DNA of 64,000 nucleotides from Bradyrhizobium macuxiense (GCF_007993935.1 NZ_VITY01000002.1:620001-684000), one strand, 5' to 3'. Positions 35,296-44,589 are shown, numbered from the stretch's first letter. Notes: a model not told the origin generated them from the letters alone. Program-made: numbers and translations.

Positions 35296-36555
35296 CTATC
35301 TTATCGCCACCGCCGTCGAGGTATAGGCCCAAAACAGCACGATCCCGATCGCCAGCGCGGCGGCGATGAACAGCAGCACTGCGGGCAGCCCGAACAGCGC
35401 CGCGACGCCGGCGGTGCTCGACTGCAGCAACGCCGCGCCGAGGAAAAACGCGAGATTGACCGACGACAGCGCCTTGCCGGTATTTTGGGCGTCGACGAGC
35501 TGCCGCGTCATGCCGTAGATCAGCGGCTGCGCCGACGTCGCGAGCCCGATCAGGACCAGCAGCACCAGGTCATATTGCGTCGGCATCACGGCAACGCCGA
35601 ACAGGTTCGAGATCGGGAAATGCGGCGCGCCGGCCGCCATCGCTACCAGCAGCAATGCGGCGATGGCATGGGTTGCCGCCACCATGGTGCGGCGATGCCC
35701 GAACTTGCGATCGAAGGCGCCGATGCAGGCCGGGCCAATGATCATCGCCAGCGTGAACAGGCCGAGCACATTGCCGGCCTCGATGCGGCTCAACCCCTTC
35801 ACATCCATCAGCCACGGTCCGGCCCACAGGCCGCGCAAGGTGAGCGACGCGCCGAGCGACACCAGCGACAGCGCGATCAGCCCGCGCAGGCCGCGCGACA
35901 GCCCGAGCCGCAGCACCTCGGCCATCTGATGCAGCGGCGAGGAATCATCCGCATGCGCCGCCGGCTGGCGCGGCACCAGCGCGAACACCGCGATCAGCAC
36001 CGCAATGCCGAAGCCGGCCGAGACCCAGAAGCCGGCGCGCCAGCCGAACTGATCGACCACAAAGGCCAGCGGACTTGCGGACAACAGCATGCCGATATTG
36101 CCGATCGAGAGGATCAGGCCGGACCACAGGCCGAACTTCGCCGCCGACATCTGCTTGGCGGCGAGCGTCATCGGGCACATCAGCATGCCCGAGGTGGCGA
36201 CGCCGAGCATCAGTTGTCCGAGCACGAAGCTCGCAGGCCCCGTCGCAAGCGCCGAGACCAGCGTCCCGACCACGGTACCGGCGAGCAGGCTCAGCGACAC
36301 CGGCCGCACGCCAAAGCGGTCCATCGCGGCGCCGACCGGGATTTGCGAGGCAGCAAAGGAGAAATGATAGATTGAGGTGAGGCTCGCCAGCGCCTGCGGC
36401 GAGGTGCCGAAATCCCGTGCCATCAGATCGAGGCTGATCGCCGGGATCGTCCGCAGCAGCGTCGACAACATGTGGCCCGAGGCCAATGCCAGAAGTGCAA
36501 GAACCAGGGCGCGGAACCCGATCCCCGCCTCTTCCTTCGTCACCACGCCGTCCAT
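35296..36555 (-). CDS. MFS transporter
   Basis: A 419-residue major facilitator with about 12 hydrophobic segments and the loop 2-3 motif GAAMDRFGVRPVS, plus a mid-protein loop with FDRKFGHRRTM (the repeated motif in the second half). ATG 36555 (MDGVVTKEE) follows a GGGGAA site; the upstream extension has no membrane or family character. It lies 29 bp before hyuB, so it probably imports or exports the compound handled by HyuAB. Direction and substrate unknown. Confidence 0.88.
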   Translation of the reverse strand: MDGVVTKEEAGIGFRALVLALLALASGHMLSTLLRTIPAISLDLMARDFGTSPQALASLTSIYHFSFAASQIPVGAAMDRFGVRPVSLSLLAGTVVGTLVSALATGPASFVLGQLMLGVATSGMLMCPMTLAAKQMSAAKFGLWSGLILSIGNIGMLLSASPLAFVVDQFGWRAGFWVSAGFGIAVLIAVFALVPRQPAAHADDSSPLHQMAEVLRLGLSRGLRGLIALSLVSLGASLTLRGLWAGPWLMDVKGLSRIEAGNVLGLFTLAMIIGPACIGAFDRKFGHRRTMVAATHAIAALLLVAMAAGAPHFPISNLFGVAVMPTQYDLVLLVLIGLATSAQPLIYGMTRQLVDAQNTGKALSSVNLAFFLGAALLQSSTAGVAALFGLPAVLLFIAAALAIGIVLFWAYTSTAVAIR

Positions 36556-36651
36556 GAATCGCCTATTCCCCGAGCATTTTCGGGACGGGCGTAACATTAT
36601 TGGGCTGATGCTGCCAACTTTGGAGGCATTGCGATTTTCGTTGCCCCACAT

Positions 36652-36740
36652 GCCGTCATCGCCGGGCTTGTGCCGGCCATCTGACCTTTCTTCGAACGAA
36701 GCCTAAACGCCGATGCCCGGGACAAGCCCGGGCATGACGC
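36652..36740. repeat. intergenic palindrome (ATGCCCGGG...CCCGGGCAT)
   Basis: Stem ATGCCCGGG (36713-36721) / CCCGGGCAT (36727-36735) with loop ACAAG, and a degenerate inverted copy GTCATCGCCGGGCTTGTGCCGG at 36655 onward. It lies just downstream of the CmcJ-like stop (minus strand) and could terminate that transcript. Confidence 0.65.
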
Positions 36741-36762
36741 GTTCGCGGAGACTTCGCCGCCG

Positions 36763-37608
36763 CTACTGCTTGTGGAACACCAGGGTGCGGAGCTCGATGC
36801 TCTCGCGCGGCGCGGCGTCGGCCGGCGTGGTCGGATCGACAAACGCCGTGTGCGGGCCAAACCGCGTGCGGCCATCGGTCGCCGAGTCATAGCATTTCAG
36901 CAGGATCGCCTCGTCCGGCGTCATCTCGGGAATGTAGAACCAGCGATGGTTCGGGTTGTACTTCACCGAATAGGTCTCGCCGCTGCGGTTCGGATAGATC
37001 AGATCGGAGGCAATCAGATCCTCCGGCGCGATCGTGGTGCCGTCGGCCATCGCCAGCGGGGAGTCGCGCAGGGGACCGCGGATCGGGCGCCACAGGTTGA
37101 TCACCTGAACGCGGCCCTTGACGAGCTGCTCGGCCTCGTCGGGCAGATGCTCGAACACGCGGTTATGGCCCGAGACGGCGGTCTGGTCGACATGGACACG
37201 GGTCGCGGGCTGGCGCGGTCCGCCGCCGCGGATATCAGCCGCACCCTCGACGCGCTTGCGCACGGTGTGGTCGAAGATGAAGACGCGGTCCACCTTCAGC
37301 GTCGCCTTCAGGAAAGCTTCGACGGCGGGGTAGTAGACGTTGCGGACTTCGTTGTCGTCGTAATAGTCCTTCACGATGGTCGGATGCTTGACCAGTGCAA
37401 AGCCCTCGCGGTCGAGCGAGAAGCTGTCGGCGATCAGGCGCCCATCAAAGATCGGAACGTTGTGCGGTTCGGGCAGCGCGGTGGATTTGGGTTCGCCGGG
37501 CGGCGGGTCGAAAGCGTAAGTCCGGGGCTTGCCCGGCGTCGGCGCGAGGTAGTTCAGCTCAGCAGTCACAAACGGCAGCGACTCGATACGAGTTTGTTGA
37601 AGGCCCAT
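36763..37608 (-). CDS. CmcJ/NvfI-family protein
   Basis: A 281-residue protein with a VHVDQT segment (near residue 165) and NLWRPIRG, the pattern of the CmcJ/AsaB/NvfI family, distant 2-oxoglutarate-iron-type folds known from cephamycin and fungal meroterpenoid pathways. Its bacterial role is mostly unknown. Other family-like parts are YYPAVEAFLKATLKVDRVFIFDHTVR and the C-terminal NHRWFYIPEMTPDEAILLK. ATG 37608 has GGGAG 8 bp upstream. It heads a minus-strand series with MFS, hyuB, hyuA, but a palindrome separates it from the MFS gene, so it may be a separate unit. Confidence 0.75.
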   Translation of the reverse strand: MGLQQTRIESLPFVTAELNYLAPTPGKPRTYAFDPPPGEPKSTALPEPHNVPIFDGRLIADSFSLDREGFALVKHPTIVKDYYDDNEVRNVYYPAVEAFLKATLKVDRVFIFDHTVRKRVEGAADIRGGGPRQPATRVHVDQTAVSGHNRVFEHLPDEAEQLVKGRVQVINLWRPIRGPLRDSPLAMADGTTIAPEDLIASDLIYPNRSGETYSVKYNPNHRWFYIPEMTPDEAILLKCYDSATDGRTRFGPHTAFVDPTTPADAAPRESIELRTLVFHKQ

Positions 37609-37795
37609 GGTGATCTCCCGGACTCGATTGTTCGTGCTTTTGATCTTGGCGGCGCGACCCGGGGTGACAAGGTCGCGGCGAAAATAGCAACGTTGTCGTT
37701 TTGGAATGCGCGGAAAGGGAAAATTCCTTCCGGTGTCACCATCGCGAAGTGGATGGTTATTTCGCACGGTCATTCGAACGGGCGCGCTCGCGGCT

Positions 37796-37951
37796 ACCCC
37801 TCTCCCCACCCTCCCCCGCAAGGGGGGAGGGAGCCCGACCAACGTGCTCACCTCACGAAGGCAAAGATCCTACGCGAGCTGCACCGATGTGAGGGAGGCA
37901 CGAACGGACGGGTTCCCTCCCCCCTTGCGGGGGAGGGATAGGGAGAGGGGT
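37796..37951. repeat. long inverted repeat with CTCCCCC/GGGGGAG hairpins
   Basis: TACCCCTCTCCCCACCCTCC at 37796 is matched inverted by GGGATAGGGAGAGGGGTG ending at 37951; each side contains its own hairpin (CTCCCCCGCAAGGGGGGAG and its inverse near 37918). It occupies most of the 401-bp gap between the ssuA-like stop and the CmcJ-like start; nothing else is visible in this gap beyond the likely promoter of the CmcJ-like gene. Confidence 0.7.
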
Positions 37952-38009
37952 GCCACACGGCACGCTCTCTCACATGCGCGGCGCAAGCACCAGAGATCAC
38001 GCATTCGCT

Positions 38010-38951
38010 TTACAGCCCCGCGCCCTTCTCCACAGCCGCGCCAAACGACCGGTCGACGATATCGGCGGCGCTGATCTTCTGCCGGATCAGGCCCCAGCGG
38101 TCGTAGAGGTCGATGGTCTTCTGCTCGTCGGCCACCACGCTGTCGTCGATCGGTGCGATGCGGATCCTGGCCCGCCTCAGCCAGTTCAGCGGCACCGCGG
38201 GCGGGATATTCATCAGCCTGCCCCAGGTCGCAGCGTAGCCCTCGACATTGTTCTGCGACCAGGCGCGCGCGGCGGCGAGCCGGCGCACGAAATCCTCGAG
38301 CTCAGCGCGCTTGTTCTTGATCGCATCCGGCGTCGCGACCTGGAAGCCGAGGCCCGGCGTGATGCCGTCGGCGGTGATGACACGGCGCGACTTGAACAGC
38401 ACCTCTTCCTGGCTCACATAGGGCTCCCAGGTCGACCAGGCATCGACCGCGCCTTGCGTATAGGCGACCTTGGCATCCGATGGCGCGAGGAACACGATCT
38501 GCACGTCGCTGGCCTGCCACCCCCTGGATTCCAGCGCCGCCAGGATCAGCTGATGGCCGATCGAGCCGCGGCCGGTTGCGATCTTCTTGCCGCGCAGATC
38601 GTCAAAACTCTTGATGGCGGAATTCTCCGGCACCAGGACCGCGAGCCCGTCGCGCGACTGCCGCACGGCCGCGATCGCCTTGACCGGAATTTTGGCGGCG
38701 GCCGCGAACGTGAACGGCGCGTCGCCGACCAGGCCGGTGTCGATCGCGCCGGCGCCCAAGGCTTCCAGCAGTGGCGCCGCCGCGGCGAACTCCTTCCACT
38801 CGATCTTGTAGGGGACGTCCTTGAGCACGCCGGCCGCTTCCATCACGGCCTGCGAATTGCCCTTCTGGTCGCCGACGCGCAGCGTGGTCTGCGCGAAGGC
38901 GGTGTCGATGGCGGCGAGCGCAAGCGCCGCCGCAACAATGAGACGGATCAT
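38010..38951 (-). CDS. sulfonate-type ABC substrate-binding protein (SsuA-like)
   Basis: A 313-residue periplasmic protein with a signal peptide (residues 1-20, ending AFAQT) and the SsuA pattern TLRVGDQKGNSQAV, YKIEWKEFAAAAPLLEAL, and DAWSTWEPYVSQEE. It would deliver alkanesulfonates to the ABC permease encoded upstream in the same operon. Its start overlaps the stop of the monooxygenase gene by four bases (ATGA), which sets the start at 38951. A close relative is encoded divergently at 44590. Confidence 0.88.
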   Translation of the reverse strand: MIRLIVAAALALAAIDTAFAQTTLRVGDQKGNSQAVMEAAGVLKDVPYKIEWKEFAAAAPLLEALGAGAIDTGLVGDAPFTFAAAAKIPVKAIAAVRQSRDGLAVLVPENSAIKSFDDLRGKKIATGRGSIGHQLILAALESRGWQASDVQIVFLAPSDAKVAYTQGAVDAWSTWEPYVSQEEVLFKSRRVITADGITPGLGFQVATPDAIKNKRAELEDFVRRLAAARAWSQNNVEGYAATWGRLMNIPPAVPLNWLRRARIRIAPIDDSVVADEQKTIDLYDRWGLIRQKISAADIVDRSFGAAVEKGAGL

Positions 38952-40042
38952 TCGGCGGCGATCCCCCGCTGCTGATCGCGCGCGGCGATCAGCTTGCGGG
39001 TCAGCGGGATCAGCTCGCGGCCATAGTCGATGGCGTCGACCAGCGGATCGAAGCCGCGGATCAGGAAGTGGCTGACGCCGAGGTCGTAATAGTCGGCAAA
39101 CACCTCGGCGACCTGCTCGGGCGTGCCGACCAGCGCCGTCGTGTTGCTGTTGGCGCCGGTGAGTTTTGCAATTTCGGTCCACAGCCGCTTGTCGATCCGG
39201 GTGCCTTGATCCGCCAGCGCGAGGAGCCGCTTGGCGCCGTCGGTCGCGTGGTTGGGCCGGCGGTAGCCGGTCTGGTCCTGCAAGGCGGTGGCGCGCTCGA
39301 GGATATGCTCCGCCTTCTTCCATGCCTTCTCCTCGGTGTCGGCCAGGATCGGCCGCACCGACAGGCTGAAGCGCGGCGTCGGCCGGCCGTGCTTGGCCGC
39401 GGCCGCGCGCACCCGCGCAGTGACGTCGCGCACCTGGGCGTAGGATTCACCCCACAGCGCGAACGTGTCGGCGTGCTTGCCGGCGACCTCGACCGCAGCG
39501 TCCGAACCGCCGCCGACGAAGGTGTAGATGCCGCCCTTCTGCAACGGCTTCACCTGCGAGAAGCCGTTCTCGACGTTGTAATACTTGCCGGTGTAGTTGA
39601 ACGGCTTCTCGCTGGTCCATTCCAGCCGGACCACGTCGAGGAACTCGCTGGTGCGTGCGTAGCGCTCGTCCTTGTCGTCGAGCGTATTGCCGTCCTGGCG
39701 CAGCTCGATGGCGTTGCCGCCGGTGATGACGTGCAGCGAGACGCGGCCGCCATAGAACTGATCCAGCGTCGCCAGCTGGCGCGCCAGCAGCGTCGGCGCG
39801 GTGAAGCCCGGCCGCTGTGCGATCATCACTTTCAGCTGCTTGGTGATCGTGAGCACATGCTGCGCGACCTGCAACGCATCCGGTGTCGTCGAGTGAAACG
39901 CCAGCAGCGCGCGATCGAAACCGGCGAGCTCATGGGCCTTGGCGACGGTCTCGATATAGGGCGGATCGAGCACCGGGCCTGACCGGACGATGGTCTCGGA
40001 GGCATTGTTGTTGGTGATGAAGCCGATGAACTCGACCGGCAT
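38948..40042 (-). CDS. FMNH2-dependent alkanesulfonate-type monooxygenase (SsuD-like, LLM fold)
   Basis: A 364-residue luciferase-like monooxygenase: PVEFIGFITNNNASE at the start, LLAFHSTTPDALQVA, AQRPGFTAPTLLARQLATLD and RVSLHVITGGNAIELRQDG, all SsuD-type blocks. It would cleave the C-S bond of sulfonates with FMNH2 and oxygen to release sulfite for sulfur supply. No SsuE-type flavin reductase is present in the operon, so FMNH2 must come from elsewhere. It overlaps the ssuA-like gene and follows an acyl-CoA dehydrogenase-fold monooxygenase gene by 33 bp. Confidence 0.9.
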   Translation of the reverse strand: MPVEFIGFITNNNASETIVRSGPVLDPPYIETVAKAHELAGFDRALLAFHSTTPDALQVAQHVLTITKQLKVMIAQRPGFTAPTLLARQLATLDQFYGGRVSLHVITGGNAIELRQDGNTLDDKDERYARTSEFLDVVRLEWTSEKPFNYTGKYYNVENGFSQVKPLQKGGIYTFVGGGSDAAVEVAGKHADTFALWGESYAQVRDVTARVRAAAAKHGRPTPRFSLSVRPILADTEEKAWKKAEHILERATALQDQTGYRRPNHATDGAKRLLALADQGTRIDKRLWTEIAKLTGANSNTTALVGTPEQVAEVFADYYDLGVSHFLIRGFDPLVDAIDYGRELIPLTRKLIAARDQQRGIAAE

Positions 40043-40075
40043 GATTGGGAACTCCGTTGTTGTTGGCTGTTGTTT

Positions 40076-41245
40076 TCAGACGCCCAGCGCGAAGCGTCCG
40101 GCGGAGACACGGGTGGCATCGTCTTGCGGGGTATGGACGCGGCCGCACAGCACGTCGCGGTAATGCCGTTCCAGGGGATTGGTTCGCGACAGGCCGTGAT
40201 TGCTGGTCAACGACAAGGCATCCTCCACCACTGCCGCGGCGTTATTGGTCACCGTCAGCTTGATGATGTTAGACTCGATCGCGGAAAGCGGAAAGCCAAT
40301 ATCGAAATCAGCGGCGAAGCTGTCGATCAGGCGGGCATTGACGGCGAGGCGCGCCTCGATACCGCCGACGACCTCCTGCATCCGCGGCAGCGTCGCGAGC
40401 GGCGCGCCGAGATTGGCGGGCACCCGCTCCTTCAGGAAGGTGACGAGCCAGTCGCGGGCGGCGCGGGCGATGCCGTCATAGATCGCGGCGACGAAGATCG
40501 CGTGCACGGTCGCCTGGGTGACGTCAGGAACCTTCCAGTCGTCCGGCCTGCGCACGTCGATCTCGTAATCCAGCGGAAACACGACGTCGTCGAAGACCAC
40601 GGTGTGGCTACCGCTGGCACGCAGGCCGAGATGATCCCAAGTCTGCTCGATCCGCGTGCCCGGCAATCCGGCCGGAACCAGAAATTGTCCGACACGGACG
40701 TCCTGCTCGTCGGTCTTCGCCCAGACCGCGTACCATTTCAGGATCGGCGCGCCGGTCGAATAGACCTTGCGGCCGGTCAGCCGCCAGCCGGTCTCGGTGC
40801 GGCGCGCAATTGTAGCCGGCAGGCCGCCGCGCGCGGGCGAGCCGAGTTCGGGCTCGACACGTAACGCGTTGATCAGCGCAATGCTCTCGACAGCCTCCTT
40901 GGCGAGCTTGCGCGACAGCCGGGCGGGCCAGCGGGTGCTGCGCGCCATCACCAGATGCTGGATGTAATGCATCGACAGCACCAGCGCGGTCGATGGATCA
41001 GCCTTGCCGAGGATGCCGAGCACGCGCGTCGCCTCGCGGGCACCCGCCCCGCCGCCGCCGAGCGCTGCTGGGACGGTCAGCGCCAGCAGGCTCTCGCGCG
41101 AGAGATCGGCGAAATTCTCAAAGGGAAAGCTGGCGTCGCGATCATGTGCAGGCGCGCGCGCCGCAAACACCTCGGCGAGCCGCAAGGCGCGCGCGATGTG
41201 CTCCGGCTCGTTCGCCAGCGACAGTTCCTTGGCCGCAGATGTCAC
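40076..41245 (-). CDS. acyl-CoA dehydrogenase-fold flavoprotein (SfnC/DszC-like)
   Basis: A 389-residue acyl-CoA-dehydrogenase-superfamily protein: N-terminal helices, PAALGGGGAGAREATRVL, the ALVLSMHYIQH segment, a middle beta domain with RRTETGWRLTGRKVYSTGAP, and the helical C-terminus. In sulfur-scavenging loci such proteins are usually FMNH2-dependent monooxygenases (DszC/SfnC type) rather than true dehydrogenases, and the neighbours here (SsuD-like, SsuABC) support that. The GTG at 41245 overlaps the ATPase stop by four bases (GTGA), with GGAGG 7 bp upstream; a second GTG at 41248 is less well spaced. Confidence 0.85.
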   Translation of the reverse strand: MTSAAKELSLANEPEHIARALRLAEVFAARAPAHDRDASFPFENFADLSRESLLALTVPAALGGGGAGAREATRVLGILGKADPSTALVLSMHYIQHLVMARSTRWPARLSRKLAKEAVESIALINALRVEPELGSPARGGLPATIARRTETGWRLTGRKVYSTGAPILKWYAVWAKTDEQDVRVGQFLVPAGLPGTRIEQTWDHLGLRASGSHTVVFDDVVFPLDYEIDVRRPDDWKVPDVTQATVHAIFVAAIYDGIARAARDWLVTFLKERVPANLGAPLATLPRMQEVVGGIEARLAVNARLIDSFAADFDIGFPLSAIESNIIKLTVTNNAAAVVEDALSLTSNHGLSRTNPLERHYRDVLCGRVHTPQDDATRVSAGRFALGV

Positions 41246-42039
41246 CACGTCGCCTCCAGCCCGAGCAGACCGAGGATCTGCCTGCGCAGCTCCGCGAGAT
41301 AGGGATCGCCGCGATGCCGCGGGTATGGCCGCCCGACCGCGATGTCGGCCTTGATCCGCGCCGGCCGATCCGAGAGCACGATGACGCGATTGGCGAGCAC
41401 CAGCGCCTCCTCGACGTCGTGGGTGACGAGCAGCGTGGTAAAGCCCTTGCGCTGCCACAGCGCCACGAGCTCGGACTGCATCGCGATCCGCGTCAGCGAA
41501 TCGAGCTTGCCGAGCGGCTCGTCCAGCACGAGGATTTTGGGATCATTGACCAGCGCCCGTGCCAGCGCCACGCGCTGCGCCATGCCGCCGGAGAGCTGGT
41601 GCGGATAGGCATTGCGGAACGAGGACAGGCCGACCAGCTCGATCACGGCATCGACCCGATGCCGTTGCGTCTTCAAGATACCCTGCGCCTCCAGCCCAAG
41701 CGCCACATTGTCCCACACCGAGCGCCAGGGAAACAGCGTCGGATCCTGGAACACGACGACGCGCGATGGATGCGGGCCCGTGATGCGAGCTTCATCTTCG
41801 CGCAGCGAACCGGTGCGCGGCTTCTCCAGCCCCGCCACCAGCCGCAGCAAAGTCGACTTGCCACAGCCGGACGGACCGAGCAGCGCGACGAACTCGCCCG
41901 GCGCGATCGAAAGGTTCACATTGTCGAGCACAGGAAGGACAGCGCCGTCGATGTCGAAGGCATGGCTGACGCCTTCGATGTCGAGCTCGGCGCCGACGGC
42001 GGGATAGGTGATCGCCTCGGCTGTGGATTGCGCTACCAT
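41242..42039 (-). CDS. sulfonate-type ABC transporter ATP-binding protein (SsuB-like)
   Basis: A 265-residue ATPase: Walker A LLGPSGCGKST, Q-loop FQDPTLFPWRSVWDNVALG, signature LSGGMAQRVALARAL, Walker B ILVLDEPLGKLDSLTR. This is the nitrate/sulfonate/taurine (SsuB/TauB) type. ATG 42039 overlaps the permease stop by 7 bases; the longer frame from 42174 lies within the permease gene in another frame and is spurious. Supplies energy for uptake with the SsuC-like permease. Confidence 0.93.
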   Translation of the reverse strand: MVAQSTAEAITYPAVGAELDIEGVSHAFDIDGAVLPVLDNVNLSIAPGEFVALLGPSGCGKSTLLRLVAGLEKPRTGSLREDEARITGPHPSRVVVFQDPTLFPWRSVWDNVALGLEAQGILKTQRHRVDAVIELVGLSSFRNAYPHQLSGGMAQRVALARALVNDPKILVLDEPLGKLDSLTRIAMQSELVALWQRKGFTTLLVTHDVEEALVLANRVIVLSDRPARIKADIAVGRPYPRHRGDPYLAELRRQILGLLGLEATW

Positions 42040-43049
42040 TTGACGACACCCTTCTGCCAAACCAGCAGGCGGTCCCGGGTGCGGAACAGCAGCGTGATCG
42101 CGCCGGAGCAGAGCAGCGACATCACGATCAGCGCTGCATACATGTTGGCATAGGCGGCCCAGCCCTGCGCCCATTGCAGGTACCAGCCGAGCCCGGCCTT
42201 GACGCCGATCATCTCGGCAACGACCAGCACCGCAAAGGACGAGCCGAGCCCCATGAACAGGCCGACGAACACATGCGGCAGCGCCGCGGGGATCGCGACC
42301 TTCAGCACCAGGAACGACGGCCTGGCGCCGAGCGTGCGCGCGACGTCGTAATAGGCGCTGCTGACGCTGGCCACGCCGGACCAGGTCAAGACAGTGACCG
42401 GGAAGCCGGTGGCGAGCGCGATCAGGAAGGTCGAGGCGCTCCAGCTCGACGGGAAGGTGAAGAACGCGATCGGCAGCCAGGCGGTGGCCGGCAGCGGACC
42501 GATGAAGCGCAGCACCGGGTGCACCCAGTAGCCGATCTTCTGCGACCAGCCGATCGAGACGCCGGTGATGAAGCCGACGGTCGCGCCGATGATATAGCCG
42601 CCGAGTTGCAGCTTGATCGAGGCGAACACGCTGTCGAGCAACTTCGGCAGATCGTCGGTGTAGACTTCAAGGATCGACTGCGGCGGCGGGAAGAACGGCA
42701 GCGGCAGCCAGGCGAATTTCGCGGTGGCGACCTCCCACAGCGTGACGAAGGCGCCGAATGCCACCAGCCACGGCGCCCGCTTGCGCAATGCCTGCCCTGC
42801 GCTACCGAGGTAGTCCGCGCTGAATGTGCCGAACAGAATGAAGGCCGCGATGACGATGGCGCCGATGCCGAGCGATCCGGTCCGCGACCAGTCGCCGACA
42901 TCGGGCCAATAGAGGCACGACAGCCCGAAAGCGAGCCAGACGAGGCTCGCCGCAAGTCCGACACCATAGCTGCCGGAAAGGTCCGCGAACGTGACCGCGG
43001 GGCGCGGCGCGGCCGCGGCCGTCGCGTCAGACACTGAATACGTCGACAT
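42033..43049 (-). CDS. sulfonate-type ABC transporter permease (SsuC-like)
   Basis: A 338-residue inner-membrane permease with two extra N-terminal membrane segments (about 30-75) before the conserved SsuC/TauC core; the core has LWEVATAKFAWLPLPFFPPP and the EAA-type loop YYDVARTLGARPSFLVLKVAIPAALPHVF. It overlaps the binding-protein stop by 23 bases at its start; a shorter start is possible but no better one is seen. Works with the SsuB-like ATPase. Confidence 0.9.
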   Translation of the reverse strand: MSTYSVSDATAAAAPRPAVTFADLSGSYGVGLAASLVWLAFGLSCLYWPDVGDWSRTGSLGIGAIVIAAFILFGTFSADYLGSAGQALRKRAPWLVAFGAFVTLWEVATAKFAWLPLPFFPPPQSILEVYTDDLPKLLDSVFASIKLQLGGYIIGATVGFITGVSIGWSQKIGYWVHPVLRFIGPLPATAWLPIAFFTFPSSWSASTFLIALATGFPVTVLTWSGVASVSSAYYDVARTLGARPSFLVLKVAIPAALPHVFVGLFMGLGSSFAVLVVAEMIGVKAGLGWYLQWAQGWAAYANMYAALIVMSLLCSGAITLLFRTRDRLLVWQKGVVKW

Positions 43050-44121
43050 AGATCCGCTCCGCGAATTTGGCCGTGTCCGTGCTCTGCTTGAACACCTGCA
43101 CCGATTTCAGGTCGTCGGCGTAGCCCTTGAGCTCGCGCTTCAGCACGTCGCCGGTCGGATGATGGTGATGGGTGTGGTAGCGCGCCATCGCCTCGAGATC
43201 GGCGAGGCTCGCCGCCTTCGGCGCGTAAGGCTGGAACGACTTCGCCGCCTTGTCCGGGTTCTGCGAGGTGAACATCGCGGCATCGAGCAGCGCCTGGGTG
43301 ATGGCGCGCGCGACATGCGGCTCCTCGCGGACCAGACTGCCGCGCAGGCCGACGATGCAGCAGCTCTTGTCGCGGTATTCGCCGTCGAGATTGGAGGCGA
43401 CCTCCTTGTACTGCGCATCCTTCAGCCAGAGATAGGCCAGAGGATCCGACGACAGGAAGGCCTGCACCTCGCCCTTCTCGACCGCAACGTTGAGAAGGTT
43501 GCCCGGATAGGCGCGCCAGTCGACATCCCTGACCGGGTCGATGCCGAGCTTGGAGAGCTGGATCGAGAAGAAGTTCTTGTCCGGACCTGCGAGATCGCCG
43601 ACCGCGACGATCTTGCCCTTGAGATCGGCGAGCTTGTCGACGCCGGAATTGGCGCGGGTCAGGACCCGCATGCAGCCGCCATGGGTGCCGGCGGCGATCT
43701 TGACGTCAAAGCCCTGCTCGAGCGGCTTCAGCCAGCGCAGCGCCATGCCGAGCCCGGCGTCACTCTTTCCGGTGGCGATCGCCTCCAGCAGCTGGTCGGT
43801 GGAGCCGGAATAATTGACGAGCTCTACGTCGAGGTTCTGCTTCTGGAAGAAGCCATGGTCGATCGCGACCGGCAGCGGCGCGAGGCAGACCGCACCGGCG
43901 TTCCAGGACAGCTTCAGCTTGCGTGGCGCGCCCGTCAGAGGCGGCGCATCGGATGCGGTCTTGCAGATCGGGAATTCCGAGAAATCTATCGCCGGCGTGA
44001 TCGCCCGCGGTGCGAAAGCCTGCGCGCCATAGGCGCCGAGAGGTGCGGCAAAGGCTGCGGCGGCACCGGCACGCAGCAAGGCGCGGCGATCCATCACCGT
44101 CTTCTTGTTGTTCGTCGACAT
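43027..44121 (-). CDS. nitrate/sulfonate-type ABC substrate-binding protein (NMT1/SsuA-like)
   Basis: A 364-residue binding protein with a Tat-type signal (MDRRALLRAG near residue 10, then an Ala-rich segment). Mature part: KLKLSWNAGAVCLAPLPVAIDHGFF, NYSGSTDQLLEAIATGKSDAG and DPVRDVDWRAYPGN, resembling nitrate/taurine-type solute receptors. An HTHHHHPTGD run near the C-terminus is unusual and might bind metal. ATG 44121 has AGGAG 5 bp upstream. First gene of the minus-strand sulfonate operon; clearly different from the SsuA-like proteins at 38010 and 44590. Confidence 0.87.
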   Translation of the reverse strand: MSTNNKKTVMDRRALLRAGAAAAFAAPLGAYGAQAFAPRAITPAIDFSEFPICKTASDAPPLTGAPRKLKLSWNAGAVCLAPLPVAIDHGFFQKQNLDVELVNYSGSTDQLLEAIATGKSDAGLGMALRWLKPLEQGFDVKIAAGTHGGCMRVLTRANSGVDKLADLKGKIVAVGDLAGPDKNFFSIQLSKLGIDPVRDVDWRAYPGNLLNVAVEKGEVQAFLSSDPLAYLWLKDAQYKEVASNLDGEYRDKSCCIVGLRGSLVREEPHVARAITQALLDAAMFTSQNPDKAAKSFQPYAPKAASLADLEAMARYHTHHHHPTGDVLKRELKGYADDLKSVQVFKQSTDTAKFAERIYVDVFSV

Positions 44122-44589
44122 CATCACTCCTGCATTTCGGCAAGGCTCCGCCCCGCGCGCAGAACGTCTCCGTCTGCACGCCCCGTCGTTCGAAGCTCAT
44201 GGTTCAGAAAAAGCGGATTTCTCCGGCGCGATTGCACCCAAAGCAACGCGTAAATGATGCGGCGCGGCAGGTTCAGCGTCAATGAAATGGAATTTCGAAT
44301 GTGGTCGGCGCGACAGCTGATCTCTCCACGATCGCAGCACGCGACGATGAAAGGATTTTTGCCGATATTGCGACGCAGACGCGCACCGTCGCGGCATCGA
44401 TTGAACCAAATTTGAACGAATGCCGGCCGCTCGCATGATGTCTTCTACGCATGACGGCTCGGCGAGATCATCCTTGCTGCACGCAGACTGATTTCAGTTT
44501 TCCGTTTCGTTGACGGCGAACGGCTTGCTCATAGACTTGGTCGAACGCTGCCGCGATTTTCGACGAGCAGCGAATGAATCAGAAAGAAA
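44122..44589. other. divergent intergenic region, no gene seen
   Basis: 468 bp between the first gene of the minus-strand sulfonate operon and the plus-strand SsuA-like gene. It must hold both promoters. The half near 44300-44540 is more AT-rich. I see no convincing ORF, hairpin or named regulatory site. Confidence 0.5.

Noticed and set aside
31882..35326. 713- and 509-codon plus-strand open frames
   Set aside because: Both are antisense shadows of hyuA and hyuB; the real proteins on the minus strand show clear family motifs.
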